64,000 nt of DNA from an uncultured Pseudomonas sp. (GTDB taxonomy: Bacteria; Pseudomonadota; Gammaproteobacteria; Pseudomonadales; Pseudomonadaceae), in NCBI RefSeq assembly GCF_913774235.1, contig NZ_CAJYDW010000018.1, positions 62,001 to 126,000 on the forward strand, read 5' to 3'. The stretch's first letter is position 1, and each line of letters opens with the position of its first letter. A program made the translations under genes and the position numbers. Under the pieces are notes generated by a model. The model made no database searches and was not told the DNA's origin. It worked only from the letters and a program-made list of their open reading frames with translations. Positions 1-8,191 of this stretch are shown piece by piece.

Positions 1-817
1 AGAAACCACCGGCGCGCTTGTTGGGCACATAGGGGATGTCGTCGCCGAAGAACCACAGCACCGAGTTGGTGGCGGACTTACGGGACGAGCCGGTGCCGAC
101 CACGTCACCGACGTAGGCGACCGGGAAGCCCTTGGCGCGCACTTCCTCGATCTGCTTCAGCGGACCGATGCTGCCTTGCTGCTCGGGGACGATGCCGTCG
201 CGGGCCATCTTCAGCATGGCCAGGGCATGCAGCGGGATGTCCGGGCGCGACCAGGCGTCGGGGGCGGGGGAGAGGTCGTCGGTGTTGGTCTCGCCGGGCA
301 CCTTGAACACGGTCAGGGTGTACTTCTCGGCGATCTCCGGACGCTTCTGGTACCACTCGCCTTCGGCCCAGGACTGCATCACGGCCTTGGCGTGGGCATT
401 GCCCGCCTTGGCTTTCTCGGCCACGTCGTGGAAGGCGTCGAACATCAGCAGGGTGTGCTTGAGTTGCTCGGCGGCAACAGCGCCCAACTCGGCGTCGTCC
501 AGTAGCTCGACCAGGGTAGCGATGTTGTAGCCGCCCTGCATGGTGCCCAGCAGTTCGGTGGCGCGCTGCTTGGAGATCAGCGGGGACTGGGCTTCGCCCT
601 TGGCGATGGCGGAGAGGAAACCGGCCTTCACGTAGGCGGCTTCATCGACGCCCGGCGGTACGCGATTGGTAATGAGGTCGACGAGGAATTCTTCTTCGCC
701 GGCGGGGGGATTCTTCAGCAGTTCGACCAGACCGGCCGTTTGCTCGGCGTTCAGCGGCTGGGGCACGATGCCCTGGGCGGCACGCTCTTCTACGTGTTTA
801 CGATAGGCTTCAAGCAC
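1..817 (-). CDS. acnB: Aconitate hydratase B (AcnB), N-terminal part, cut by window start
   Basis: Bifunctional aconitate hydratase / 2-methylisocitrate dehydratase of the TCA and methylcitrate cycles, cytoplasmic. About 272 codons are present: the HEAT-like N-terminal domain (VPQPLNAEQTAGLVELLKNP region) and the start of the swivel domain (VPGETNTDDLSPAPDAWSRP), ending near KSATNSVLWFFGDD. The iron-sulfur cysteines lie beyond the window edge. I place the start at a GTG at 815-817, giving MLEAYRKHVEER, preceded by GAGGG about 8 bases upstream; the ATG a little further upstream is out of frame. The family identification is from strong residue-level resemblance to Pseudomonas AcnB. No regulator gene is adjacent. 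Confidence 0.95.
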   Translation of the reverse strand, partial: MLEAYRKHVEERAAQGIVPQPLNAEQTAGLVELLKNPPAGEEEFLVDLITNRVPPGVDEAAYVKAGFLSAIAKGEAQSPLISKQRATELLGTMQGGYNIATLVELLDDAELGAVAAEQLKHTLLMFDAFHDVAEKAKAGNAHAKAVMQSWAEGEWYQKRPEIAEKYTLTVFKVPGETNTDDLSPAPDAWSRPDIPLHALAMLKMARDGIVPEQQGSIGPLKQIEEVRAKGFPVAYVGDVVGTGSSRKSATNSVLWFFGDDIPYVPNKRAGGF

Positions 818-1204
818 AGGTTGACCCTCATCAGTGGTCCAATATTGCGTCCGGGGGCTGGTGCCCCGAAATGTATCCGGCAAGAGATGACAGGGGAGGC
901 TGCAGGCAGGACCACCGTCGCGCCGGACGCATTCCGCTAGAAGCTGTTTTCAAAGTTTTACGCCGGTTGCCAGGAAGCTGACCGGACAGCTGGGCGGTTG
1001 ATGAGGCCGCCGCTGACCGGACACCGGATACTTTGCTCGTGACGCTTTGAAAACAGCTTCGTATCGGACATTGCGCCTATAAGGCTGCCTAATTCTACGC
1101 CAACCTTCTGGCGAAGTTAAGCGCGGCGTTGTCGCATCCCCGGGATGCGGCCTTAGACCTTGGCCGCATCCAGGGGTTGTATGAGCTCTAGGCGCTCGAC
1201 CTGT
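818..1204. other. Intergenic region between acnB and the racemase gene
   Basis: 387 bases with no convincing gene. It must hold the acnB promoter (reading left) and the 3' end of the racemase transcript. The visible structure is a GC-rich hairpin near 850-870 (gggggctggtgcccc) and the long inverted repeat at 940-1060 described separately. Short open frames here have no family resemblance. Confidence 0.6.
940..1060. repeat. 121-bp element bounded by a perfect 16-bp inverted repeat
   Basis: GAAGCTGTTTTCAAAG at 940-955 is repeated exactly in inverted orientation at 1045-1060. Inside, the 12-mer GCTGACCGGACA occurs twice as a direct repeat (977-988 and 1012-1023). The transcript would fold into a long stem with a structured loop. 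The terminal stem (CTGTTTTCAAAG) loosely resembles the ends of the 142-bp repeat family elsewhere in the window (CCTGTTCAAAGTCT in one copy), but the core is different, so I keep it apart. Confidence 0.6.
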
Positions 1205-1936
1205 CTAGCGGCCGAGGTGGGCGAAGCGGCCGGTGAAGGGCTTGCCGATGGGGTAGGCGAGGTCGCCATGCTTGCTGGTGCCCAGGCCCAGGTCCACCAG
1301 GGACTCGGCCAGCTTGACCGCAGCGCTGACGCCCTCGATCACCGGAATGCCGATGGCCTCGCTCAGGGCTTCGCGCAGATCGGCCATGCCGCCGCAGCCG
1401 AGGACGATGGCGCCGGCACCTTCCTCGTCCCGCGCCCGCCGACCTTCGGCGGCGATGAGTTCGATCAGGCTGTCGTCCGCCGCTTCCAGGGCCAGCACCG
1501 GCAGGTCGATGCAGCGCACCGAGGTGCACAGCTCGGCGAAGCCGTAACGCTGCAGCAGATGCTCGGCGATGATGCGGGTGCGGGTGAGGGTGGTCACCAC
1601 GGCGAAGCGGGTGGCCAGCAGGCTGGCGAGGTGGAAGCCGGCCTCGGCGATGCCCAGCACCGGCCCCTTGGCCATTTCCCGGGCAGCGAGCAGTCCCGGA
1701 TCGCCGAAGCAGGCGATGACGTGGGCCGCGCAACCCGCCTCGACGCCCTTGCGCATCTCCTCGATCACCCCGACCGCGGCCACCGCCTCGTCGTAATGAC
1801 TCTCGATGGAGACGGGGCCGGCGTCCGGGTTGCTCGCCAGGATGGCGGTGCCCGGGCGGGCCACCGCCTGGGCGGCACGACCGATCTTGGCGGTCATGGC
1901 GGCACTGGTGTTGGGGTTGATGACCTGGATCTGCAT
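1205..1936 (-). CDS. Asp/Glu/hydantoin racemase family protein
   Basis: 243 aa, cytoplasmic, racemase of the Asp/Glu/hydantoin superfamily. These use two cysteines to remove and return the alpha proton of a hydantoin, allantoin or amino acid. The N-terminal INPNTS motif (6-11) is typical. The likely catalytic pair is C76 (IACFGDPGL) and C181 (VLGCGGM). Start chosen at ATG 1936 because GAGG lies 7 bases upstream; a TTG at 1948 overlapping the upstream stop would only add four residues. It follows the GntR gene directly (stop at 1945-1947) and sits beside an NCS1 permease, so a hydantoin or allantoin (purine catabolic) substrate is likely. The exact substrate is inference. Confidence 0.85.
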   Translation of the reverse strand: MQIQVINPNTSAAMTAKIGRAAQAVARPGTAILASNPDAGPVSIESHYDEAVAAVGVIEEMRKGVEAGCAAHVIACFGDPGLLAAREMAKGPVLGIAEAGFHLASLLATRFAVVTTLTRTRIIAEHLLQRYGFAELCTSVRCIDLPVLALEAADDSLIELIAAEGRRARDEEGAGAIVLGCGGMADLREALSEAIGIPVIEGVSAAVKLAESLVDLGLGTSKHGDLAYPIGKPFTGRFAHLGR

Positions 1937-1944
1937 GGCGTGCC

Positions 1945-2649
1945 TCAACTGCGTTTGAAGATGCTACGGAAGTCCGGCTCGGCCGCGGCGGGCCGGTCGA
2001 TATGAAGGGATTCGCGGATCAGCCGCAGGTGCTGCGCCATCCAGTCGCTGGCGGCCGTGCCTTCGCCTCGCGCGAGCAGATCCAGCAGATCGCCGTGCTG
2101 GCCGCAATCGCAGCCCAGGCTATGGCGTGAGCCATAGATGGCGATGAGCAGCGAGGAACGACTGGCGAGTTGGGCGACCTGCTCGGTGAGCACCTGATTG
2201 TCGGCCAGGGCGGCCAGTTCGACATGGAAGCGGGCGGACAGCTGGATCGCCAGGCTGTGGCGCCCGCTGTGCTGTGCCTCATGCTCTTCGACGCAGAGCT
2301 GACGCAGAGGTGCCAACTGAGCGGCATCGACACGGGCGGCGACCAGGGGCATCAGCGCCGGCTCGATCAGTTGGCGCGCGGCGAGGATGTCCTGGGCTTC
2401 CTTGGCGCTGGGCTGAGCCACCTGGGCGCCGCGGTTGGCGCGCAGGGTGACCAGGCGTTCCAGGGCCAGGCGCTGGAGCACCTTGCGGATGCCGGTGCGG
2501 CTGATGCCGAAGGTTTCCGCCAGGGTGTCTTCCGGTAACCGGGTGCCGGGCGCCAGGCGATGTTCGACGATGGCTTCGAGAATGTCCTGGTAGATCCGCT
2601 CGTCCCGCGGAGAGGCGGCAACGGCGAGTGGCGAGGGTACTGCACTCAT
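1945..2649 (-). CDS. GntR family transcriptional regulator (FCD type)
   Basis: 234 aa DNA-binding regulator. The winged HTH occupies about residues 17-80 ([19 protein letters not shown]), followed by an all-helical FCD ligand domain (about 90-225), as in FadR-subfamily repressors. Start at ATG 2649 with GGAGC 7 bases upstream; the open frame extends further up but crosses the operator and lacks a ribosome site. It is co-transcribed with the racemase and divergent from the NCS1 permease. Two copies of ATTGTATACA, one on its own promoter side and one just after the permease sigma-54-like promoter, are its probable operators. It is therefore probably a local repressor released by a pathway intermediate. 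Confidence 0.88.
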   Translation of the reverse strand: MSAVPSPLAVAASPRDERIYQDILEAIVEHRLAPGTRLPEDTLAETFGISRTGIRKVLQRLALERLVTLRANRGAQVAQPSAKEAQDILAARQLIEPALMPLVAARVDAAQLAPLRQLCVEEHEAQHSGRHSLAIQLSARFHVELAALADNQVLTEQVAQLASRSSLLIAIYGSRHSLGCDCGQHGDLLDLLARGEGTAASDWMAQHLRLIRESLHIDRPAAAEPDFRSIFKRS

Positions 2650-2674
2650 GGGCGTGCTCCAGCGATTTACCTGA

Positions 2675-2684
2675 ATTGTATACA
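2675..2684. promoter_or_regulatory. Putative GntR operator, copy 1 (ATTGTATACA)
   Basis: Contains the 8-bp palindrome TGTATACA (2677-2684), 26 bases upstream of the gntR start codon. The same 10-mer recurs at 2885-2894. Two identical palindromes flanking a divergent regulator/permease pair are what an autoregulating GntR repressor would use. Confidence 0.6.
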
Positions 2685-2862
2685 GGATTTCGGTCGGCGA
2701 CGATGAGCAAAGGCGCGAGTGGTTGTGCGCCAAGGTAGCGCTCTGCTGGTACCGAATGCCCCAGTTGAGTGCGATAGGCAACGGCTTTACAGGGGCGGGC
2801 TAGAGCGCTCTCTGCCGAATTTTCCGTGTTCGACCAGCCAGTTAGGCCGTTTTGACACCAAC

Positions 2863-2878
2863 TGGCACGGTCTCTGCC
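2863..2878 (+). promoter_or_regulatory. Sigma-54 type -24/-12 promoter for the NCS1 permease
   Basis: TGGCACGGTCTCTGCC matches the sigma-54 pattern: TGGCACG, four bases, then (C for T)TGC, with GG (2864-2865) and GC (2876-2877) separated by exactly 10 bases. It lies 70 bases upstream of the permease ATG and immediately before the second TGTATACA. RpoN control suits a nitrogen-scavenging transporter. No enhancer-binding site was identified. Confidence 0.6.
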
Positions 2879-2884
2879 TGGTGG

Positions 2885-2894
2885 ATTGTATACA
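2885..2894. promoter_or_regulatory. Putative GntR operator, copy 2 (ATTGTATACA)
   Basis: Identical 10-mer to the one at 2675-2684, placed at the expected transcription start of the sigma-54-like promoter (GC of the -12 element at 2876-2877). A repressor bound here would block initiation or clearance of the permease transcript. Confidence 0.6.
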
Positions 2895-2947
2895 AAATCA
2901 AGCAGGCGCCGTATGCAGGTGCCTGCCCACCACGGAGGCGGCGATCC

Positions 2948-4393
2948 ATGACCCAGCAGATTCCCCCGGGCTACAGCCCACGTCTGTACAACGAAGACCT
3001 CGGCCCGGTAGCGCAGAAATGGAGCTGGTACAACATCTTCGCCTTCTGGATGAGCGACGTGCACAGCGTCGGCGGCTACGTCTTCGCCGCCAGCCTGTTC
3101 GCCCTGGGCCTGGCCAGTTGGCAGGTGCTGATCGCCCTGCTGGTGGGTATCTGCATCATCCAGGTGATCGCCAATCTGGTCGCTCGCCCCAGTCAGCAGG
3201 CCGCCGTGCCCTATCCGGTGATCTGCCGGCTGGCCTTCGGTGTCTTCGGCGCGAACATCCCGGCGGTGATCCGCGGTCTTATCGCCGTAGCCTGGTACGG
3301 TATCCAGACCTACCTGGCGTCCAGTGCCCTGGTCATTGTGGTGCTCCGATTCTTCCCGGCCCTGGCCGTCTATGGCGATACCAGCTTCCTCGGGCTCTCC
3401 TATCTTGGCTGGATGGGCTTTCTCACCCTCTGGGTGCTGCAGGCCTGCGTGTTCTGGGCGGGCATGGAATCCATCCGCCGCTTCATCGACTGGGCGGGTC
3501 CCGCCGTATACGCGGTGATGTTCGTGCTCGCCGCCTGGATCGTCTGGCGCGCCGGCTGGAGCAACATCAGCTTCACCCTGGCGGAAAAGCAGCTGAGCGG
3601 TTGGGCTGCCTTCGGTCAGGTAATCATGGCCATCGCCCTGGTGGTGTCCTACTTCTCCGGCCCGACGCTCAATTTCGGTGACTTCAGCCGCTACTGCCGT
3701 TCCATGCAGGACGTCCGCCGTGGCAACTTCTGGGGCCTGCCGATCAACTTCCTGGCCTTCTCCCTGGTCACCGTGGTGATCGTCTCCGGCACCCTGCCGG
3801 TGTTCGGCGAGATGATCCACGATCCCATCGCCACCGTAGCGCGCATCGACAACACCACCGCGGTGCTGCTGGGCGCCTTCACCTTCGTCACCGCCACCAT
3901 CGGCATCAACATCGTCGCCAACTTCGTCTCGCCAGCCTTCGACTTCGCCAACGTGGCGCCGAGCAAGATCAGCTGGCGCGCCGGCGGCATGATCGCCGCG
4001 GTAGCCTCGATCTTCATCACTCCTTGGAACCTGTTCAACAACCCCGAGGTGATCCACTACACCCTGGACGTGCTGGCGGCCTGCATTGGTCCGCTGTTCG
4101 GCATCCTGCTGGTGGACTACTACCTGCTGCGCAAGGGCCAGATCGACGTCGACGCCCTGTTCGATGACACCCCCAGCGGTGCCTACTGGTACAGCGGTGG
4201 CGTGAACTGGGTGGCGGTCCAGGCGTTGGTCGCCGCGGCGCTGATCGGGCTGTGCTTCACCTTCGTGCCCTGGTTCAAGCCGATCGCCAACTTCGCCTGG
4301 TTCACCGGCTGCTTCCTCGGCGGACTGTTCTTCTATGTCCTCAGCCGTCGCAGCGTCAGTTCGCTGCCGGCCCGAGGCGCCGCCGCGGTGTGA
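2948..4393 (+). CDS. NCS1 family nucleobase/hydantoin/allantoin:cation symporter
   Basis: 481 aa inner-membrane transporter with about 12 hydrophobic segments. Family signatures are visible: the N-terminal WMSDVHSVGGYVFAASLF segment (helix 1) and the YPVICRLAFGVFGANIPAVI and AVAWYGIQTYLASSAL stretches (helices 2-3), similar to the hydantoin permease Mhp1 and to bacterial uracil/allantoin carriers. Start at ATG 2948 after GGAGGCGGCGATCC; an upstream in-frame extension would run through the operator. Expression probably depends on sigma-54 and the divergent GntR repressor. The neighbouring racemase makes a hydantoin or allantoin substrate most likely, but cytosine or uracil cannot be excluded. 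Confidence 0.88.
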   Translation: MTQQIPPGYSPRLYNEDLGPVAQKWSWYNIFAFWMSDVHSVGGYVFAASLFALGLASWQVLIALLVGICIIQVIANLVARPSQQAAVPYPVICRLAFGVFGANIPAVIRGLIAVAWYGIQTYLASSALVIVVLRFFPALAVYGDTSFLGLSYLGWMGFLTLWVLQACVFWAGMESIRRFIDWAGPAVYAVMFVLAAWIVWRAGWSNISFTLAEKQLSGWAAFGQVIMAIALVVSYFSGPTLNFGDFSRYCRSMQDVRRGNFWGLPINFLAFSLVTVVIVSGTLPVFGEMIHDPIATVARIDNTTAVLLGAFTFVTATIGINIVANFVSPAFDFANVAPSKISWRAGGMIAAVASIFITPWNLFNNPEVIHYTLDVLAACIGPLFGILLVDYYLLRKGQIDVDALFDDTPSGAYWYSGGVNWVAVQALVAAALIGLCFTFVPWFKPIANFAWFTGCFLGGLFFYVLSRRSVSSLPARGAAAV

Positions 4394-4449
4394 TGGATCC
4401 GCTGGCGTTTCGGGCTAGACTAGGCGTTTTGCTCCAAGGCGCTTCACCC

Positions 4450-4926
4450 ATGTCCGCTCCTGTCATCAAGACGCCCTGCGTCGGCCTGTGCTCGACGATG
4501 TTCGGCGATCACGTCTGCCGTGGCTGCAAGAGATTCCACCACGAGGTGGTGAACTGGAATCTCTATAGCGAAGAGGAGCGCCTGGCCGTCTGGGCGCGGC
4601 TGGAGCTCCTACTGGTGCAGGTGGTGTCGGCCAAGGTCGATGTCTTCGATGCCGAGTTGCTGCGCCAGCAACTGCAGCAACGCAGCATCCGCTTCCGACC
4701 CGATCAGTCGGAGTATTGCTGGGCCTATCAACTGTTGGCCCGTGGTGCGCGCCATATCCAGCAACTGGACGCCTATGGCATTCGCCTCCTGCCGGAATTT
4801 CGTGAACGACCCCTGGCCGAGTTGCGCGATGCCATCGACCGGGAATTCTTCCTGCTCTCCGAAGCCCATTACGACCGCTACATCGCTCCGCGCTTCCTGC
4901 TCGAAGGCGTCGACAGCCGCGTCTGA
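4450..4926 (+). CDS. DUF1289 domain protein
   Basis: 158 aa. The N-terminal DUF1289 module carries four cysteines, C10, C14, C23 and C26 (TPCVGLCSTMFGDHVCRGC), suggesting a metal or iron-sulfur site. The remaining about 110 residues are helical, without a domain I can name. Start at ATG 4450. It is followed 76 bases later by miaE on the same strand, and a -10-like TATAAT between them suggests miaE also has its own promoter. Function is not known to me. Confidence 0.75.
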   Translation: MSAPVIKTPCVGLCSTMFGDHVCRGCKRFHHEVVNWNLYSEEERLAVWARLELLLVQVVSAKVDVFDAELLRQQLQQRSIRFRPDQSEYCWAYQLLARGARHIQQLDAYGIRLLPEFRERPLAELRDAIDREFFLLSEAHYDRYIAPRFLLEGVDSRV

Positions 4927-4969
4927 ACGCCAGCAGGCAGGCGGCGCTGCCCAGGCGCGTGCCTTTCTC

Positions 4970-4975
4970 TATAAT
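4970..4975 (+). promoter_or_regulatory. -10-like TATAAT upstream of miaE
   Basis: Perfect TATAAT 27 bases before the miaE ATG. No good -35 hexamer is seen at the usual distance, so this is tentative. Confidence 0.35.
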
Positions 4976-5002
4976 GCGCGGCTTTTGCATGGGATTACGC
5001 TG

Positions 5003-5611
5003 ATGTCCTTGCCCGAGATGAACGACTTCCTCGGTTGCCGCACGCCGGACGCCTGGGTCGAGGCCGCGCTGCAGGACCTGCCGACGCTGCTGCAGGACCA
5101 CGCCAACAACGAGAAGAAGGCCGCCGGCGCCGCCTTCCACTATTTATTCACCTATTCCAATCGCGCCGAGCTGTCCTGGAAGATGTCGCGCATCGCCCGC
5201 GAGGAACTACGGCATTTCGAACAGGTGCTGCAGATCATGAAGCGCCGGGGCATCGAGCATCGCAATGTCAGCTCGGCGCGCTATGCCGGCGCCCTGCGCA
5301 AGCTCTGCCGCAATCACGAGCCGCTGAAGCTGACCGACAGCCTGGTGATCGGCGCCTTCATCGAATGCCGTTCCTGCGAGCGCTTCGGCGCCGTGGCGCC
5401 TCATCTGGACGAAGAGTTGGGCAAGTTCTACAGCGGCCTGCTGGCCTCCGAGGCGCGCCACTTCCAGGACTATCTAAAGCTGGCCTATCTCTATGGCGAG
5501 CGGGACGACGTGGACGCCAAGATCGCTGAGGTGCGCGCCCTGGAGGTGGAGCTGATCACCTCCGGCGACCGCGAGATGAGGTTCCACAGCGGTATCCCGC
5601 AGGTGGCCTGA
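5003..5611 (+). CDS. miaE: tRNA 2-methylthio-N6-isopentenyl adenosine(37) hydroxylase MiaE
   Basis: 202 aa ferritin-like non-heme di-iron monooxygenase that hydroxylates ms2i6A37 of tRNAs reading UNN codons. Two EXXH metal motifs are visible: E68-H71 in AREELRHFEQ and E150-H153 in ASEARHFQDY. Additional carboxylates are E37 (NNEKKAA) and E121 (GAFIECRSCERFG). The length is that of the family. Start ATG 5003 gives MSLPEMNDFLGCRTPD; the open frame continues upstream in a shadow of DUF1289. Convergent with endA, 6 bases away. Confidence 0.93.
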   Translation: MSLPEMNDFLGCRTPDAWVEAALQDLPTLLQDHANNEKKAAGAAFHYLFTYSNRAELSWKMSRIAREELRHFEQVLQIMKRRGIEHRNVSSARYAGALRKLCRNHEPLKLTDSLVIGAFIECRSCERFGAVAPHLDEELGKFYSGLLASEARHFQDYLKLAYLYGERDDVDAKIAEVRALEVELITSGDREMRFHSGIPQVA

Positions 5612-5617
5612 GCCGCC

Positions 5618-6310
5618 TTACTTGCAGGCCTTGGTCTCGCCGACGTAGGGATTGCCGCGGCCCATGATGCAGGCCAGGCGCTGGTTGCGCTGGCGCTCCC
5701 AGGCTTCCGGCGGGTACTGCTTGGTCCAGGCGGTGTAGAGCTGGCGATCCTGCTTGGACAGGCGCAGGCCGTAGCGGTCGCTCATATAGAAGTAGGTGCG
5801 GGCGACCATGCCGCGGATTTCCGGGCGTGGCATGGCGGTCTTGGCCTTGAAGTCCACCACCATCTGGCAGGCGCCGTACTGGGTCGGCTTCTGCGGCAGC
5901 CAGCCGAAGGCGAAGTTGCTGCGATCGCCATTGACCTCACCGACCACCGGCACCAGGTTGAACAGATCGGCCTCGGCCTTCTGGTACACCGGGTCGTGGG
6001 CGGTGCAGTTCTTGCGGCCGCCTTTCTGCCAGCACTGGCGCTGGTGGCCGATCACCCAGGCGGGGACGATGTGTTCCCATTCGATGCGACTGGCGCGCTG
6101 GGCGCTCTTGCGCGGGACGTAGCCGCAGCTCTTGAGGTCCACGGTCTTGCCGCTGTAGTGGCAACCGCAATAGAAGTCCACCCCCTGTTGGGCATAGACC
6201 TTGGCCGCGACCTGCTTGGCTTCGCTGAAGGTGCGGGGCGGTTGAGGCGTGGCCAGGGCGCTGAGGGACGCCAGGGTCAGGCTGAGCAGCAGGGCGGGGC
6301 GCAACGACAT
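5618..6310 (-). CDS. endA: Endonuclease I (DNase, EndA family), secreted
   Basis: 230 aa. The N-terminus is a Sec signal peptide (MSLRPALLLSLTLASLSALA, cleavage near ALA-TPQ). The mature part is a beta-beta-alpha-Me nuclease: SRIEWEHIVPAW contains the catalytic His, followed by the ADLFNLVPVVGEVNGDRSN block with the metal-binding Asn. Cysteines in DFYCGCHYS and KSCGYVP probably form disulfides in the periplasm. Such enzymes degrade extracellular or periplasmic DNA. It is a single gene divergent from earP and convergent with miaE. Start ATG 6310 gives a clean signal peptide. Confidence 0.9.
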   Translation of the reverse strand: MSLRPALLLSLTLASLSALATPQPPRTFSEAKQVAAKVYAQQGVDFYCGCHYSGKTVDLKSCGYVPRKSAQRASRIEWEHIVPAWVIGHQRQCWQKGGRKNCTAHDPVYQKAEADLFNLVPVVGEVNGDRSNFAFGWLPQKPTQYGACQMVVDFKAKTAMPRPEIRGMVARTYFYMSDRYGLRLSKQDRQLYTAWTKQYPPEAWERQRNQRLACIMGRGNPYVGETKACK

Positions 6311-6448
6311 GGAGAATCCGTCCGAAAAAGCGCGGATACTACCGACCCGTACAGGGTCGCGGTGTGACTGGGTTCACTGGAATCCGTCGCGCCCTGATGC
6401 CGCCGCTGGCGCGGAACAGATACGATATCAATGACTTAGAGGTAAGGC

Positions 6449-8191
6449 ATGGCAGCCTGGGACATCTTCTGCACGGTGGTGGACAACTATGGCGACGCGG
6501 GCATCACCTGGCGGCTGGCCCAGCAGTTGGTCGCCGAGCATGGACAGCAGGTGCGCCTGTGGATCGATGACCTCTATCCGCTGGCGCGCATCCAGCCGGG
6601 CGTGGACGGCACTGCCGAGCAGCAATGGCATCGGGGCGTCGAGGTGCGGCTCTGGCGCGCTGGCGAGATCGAGGCAGAGCCGGGCGACGTGGTGGTGGAA
6701 GCCTTCGCCTGCCAGGTTCCGGAAGACTTCGTAGCGGCCATGGCACGCCGCGCCGAGCGGCCGCTCTGGCTAAATCTCGAGTACCTCAGTGCCGAGGAGT
6801 GGATCGAAGGCTGCCATGCCTTGCCATCGCTCCAGCCCACTGGGCTGAACAAGTATTTTTTCTTCCCCGGCTTCACGGCCAAGGTGGGAGGACTGTTGCG
6901 GGAGCAGGGTCTGCTCGCCCAGCGGGATGAATTCCTTGCGACTGCCCAGGCACGTACCGACTTTCTCGCCAGCCTCGGGGTTAAGCGGCAGTCGGACGAG
7001 CGGCTGTTCTCGCTGTTCGCCTACGAGAACCCGGCGCTGATCGACTGGCTGGACGCCCTTAGCGCGAGCGCTCGGCCCACCTGCCTGCTGGTGCCCGAGG
7101 GGCGGGTACTGGCTAACGTCGCCGCCTGGCTGGGAGTCGACTGGCTCAAGGCCGGCGACAGCCATCGCCGCGGTGCCCTGCGGGTCCAGGTGCTGCCCTT
7201 CGTCTCCCAGCAGGACTACGACCGTCTGCTCTGGTGTTGCGACTTCAACGCCATTCGTGGCGAGGACTCCTTCGTCCGCGCGCAATGGGCCGGCCATCCG
7301 TTCGTCTGGCACATCTATCCGCAAGAAGAAGACGCCCATTTCGTCAAGCTCGAAGCCTTCCTCGCGCGCTACGTCGAGACGGCTGCGCCCGTGCTGGCCC
7401 AGGCGGTCACCGGTTTTTGGCTGGCCTGGAATGGTCGCGGCGACCTGGCTGCGGCCTGGTCGGTACTCGAGGCGCAGGTCGCGGATTGGCGGTTACTGGC
7501 GAGCGATTGGAGCGAGAGAATGGCTTCCCATAGCGATCTTGCCAGTAGCCTGGTGCTTTTCCATACAGATTGGCTATCATATGGCGCCTCGAAATCCCGT
7601 TCTTCCATCCATACGGATAACCGCATGAAAACCGCACAAGAGTTCCGTGCCGGCCAAGTGGCCATGATCGACAACGCTCCCTGGGTCATCCAGAAAGCTG
7701 AATACAACAAGTCCGGCCGTAACGCTGCAGTGGTCAAGATGAAGCTGAAGAGCCTGCTCTCCGGCAGCGCGACCGAAACCGTCTTCCGCGCCGATGACAA
7801 GCTCGAGCCGGTCATCCTGGATCGCAAGGAAGTTACCTATTCCTACTTCGCCGATCCGCTGTACGTCTTCGTCGACGCCGACTACAACCAGTACGAAGTC
7901 GAGAAAGACGACCTGGGCGAAGCCATCGCCTTCATCGAAGACGGCATGACCGACGTCTGCGAAGCGGTGTTCTACAATGATCGCGTCATCTCCGTCGAGC
8001 TGCCGACCACCATCGTGCGCCAGATCGCCTACACCGAGCCGGCCGTCCGCGGTGATACCTCGGGCAAGGTCATGAAGACCGCTCGCCTGAACAACGGCTA
8101 TGAGCTGAAGGTTTCCGAGTTCTGCGATATCGGTGACCACATCGAGATCGATACCCGTACCAACGAGTACAAGTCGCGCGCCAAGGTCTAA
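6449..8191 (+). CDS. earP: EarP (EF-P Arg32 rhamnosyltransferase) reading in frame into EF-P: putative EarP-EF-P fusion
   Basis: 580-codon frame. Residues 1 to about 372 are EarP, which adds L-rhamnose from dTDP-rhamnose to Arg32 of EF-P, relieving ribosome stalling at polyproline. Visible motifs: the N-terminal [17 protein letters not shown] with D12 and D16, and the C-terminal R270-G-E-D273 in [17 protein letters not shown]. EarP normally stops soon after a motif equivalent to LASSLVLF. Here no stop occurs: about 20 extra residues ([20 protein letters not shown]) lead straight to the EF-P methionine at codon 393, same frame. The linker DNA (7565-7624) looks like an untranslated leader. Either a true enzyme-substrate fusion is made, or a stop codon was lost in evolution or in sequencing. 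efp has its own start. Confidence 0.85.
   Translation: MAAWDIFCTVVDNYGDAGITWRLAQQLVAEHGQQVRLWIDDLYPLARIQPGVDGTAEQQWHRGVEVRLWRAGEIEAEPGDVVVEAFACQVPEDFVAAMARRAERPLWLNLEYLSAEEWIEGCHALPSLQPTGLNKYFFFPGFTAKVGGLLREQGLLAQRDEFLATAQARTDFLASLGVKRQSDERLFSLFAYENPALIDWLDALSASARPTCLLVPEGRVLANVAAWLGVDWLKAGDSHRRGALRVQVLPFVSQQDYDRLLWCCDFNAIRGEDSFVRAQWAGHPFVWHIYPQEEDAHFVKLEAFLARYVETAAPVLAQAVTGFWLAWNGRGDLAAAWSVLEAQVADWRLLASDWSERMASHSDLASSLVLFHTDWLSYGASKSRSSIHTDNRMKTAQEFRAGQVAMIDNAPWVIQKAEYNKSGRNAAVVKMKLKSLLSGSATETVFRADDKLEPVILDRKEVTYSYFADPLYVFVDADYNQYEVEKDDLGEAIAFIEDGMTDVCEAVFYNDRVISVELPTTIVRQIAYTEPAVRGDTSGKVMKTARLNNGYELKVSEFCDIGDHIEIDTRTNEYKSRAKV
7625..8191 (+). CDS. efp: Translation elongation factor P
   Basis: 188 aa, three-domain tRNA-mimicking factor that rescues ribosomes stalled at consecutive prolines. 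The acceptor loop reads KSGRNAAVV with Arg at position 32, the residue rhamnosylated by EarP in Pseudomonas, rather than the Lys used in EpmA species. The C-terminal [10 protein letters not shown] is canonical. ATG 7625 is preceded by GGATAA, a plausible ribosome site, and by a TATCAT -10-like hexamer at 7575-7580, so EF-P can be made alone despite the open frame running in from earP. The last base of its TAA stop (8191) coincides with the first base of the repeat at 8191-8332. Confidence 0.95.
   Translation: MKTAQEFRAGQVAMIDNAPWVIQKAEYNKSGRNAAVVKMKLKSLLSGSATETVFRADDKLEPVILDRKEVTYSYFADPLYVFVDADYNQYEVEKDDLGEAIAFIEDGMTDVCEAVFYNDRVISVELPTTIVRQIAYTEPAVRGDTSGKVMKTARLNNGYELKVSEFCDIGDHIEIDTRTNEYKSRAKV

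Noticed and set aside
1160-2005. 281-codon plus-strand frame opposite the racemase
   Set aside because: Mirror frame of the racemase gene with Gly/His/Asp-rich low-complexity content and no family resemblance.
2279-4057. 592-codon open frame on the minus strand across the NCS1 permease gene
   Set aside because: Antisense shadow in GC-rich codons; the composition is Gly/His/Asp/Glu-rich with no domain, while the plus strand encodes a clear membrane transporter.
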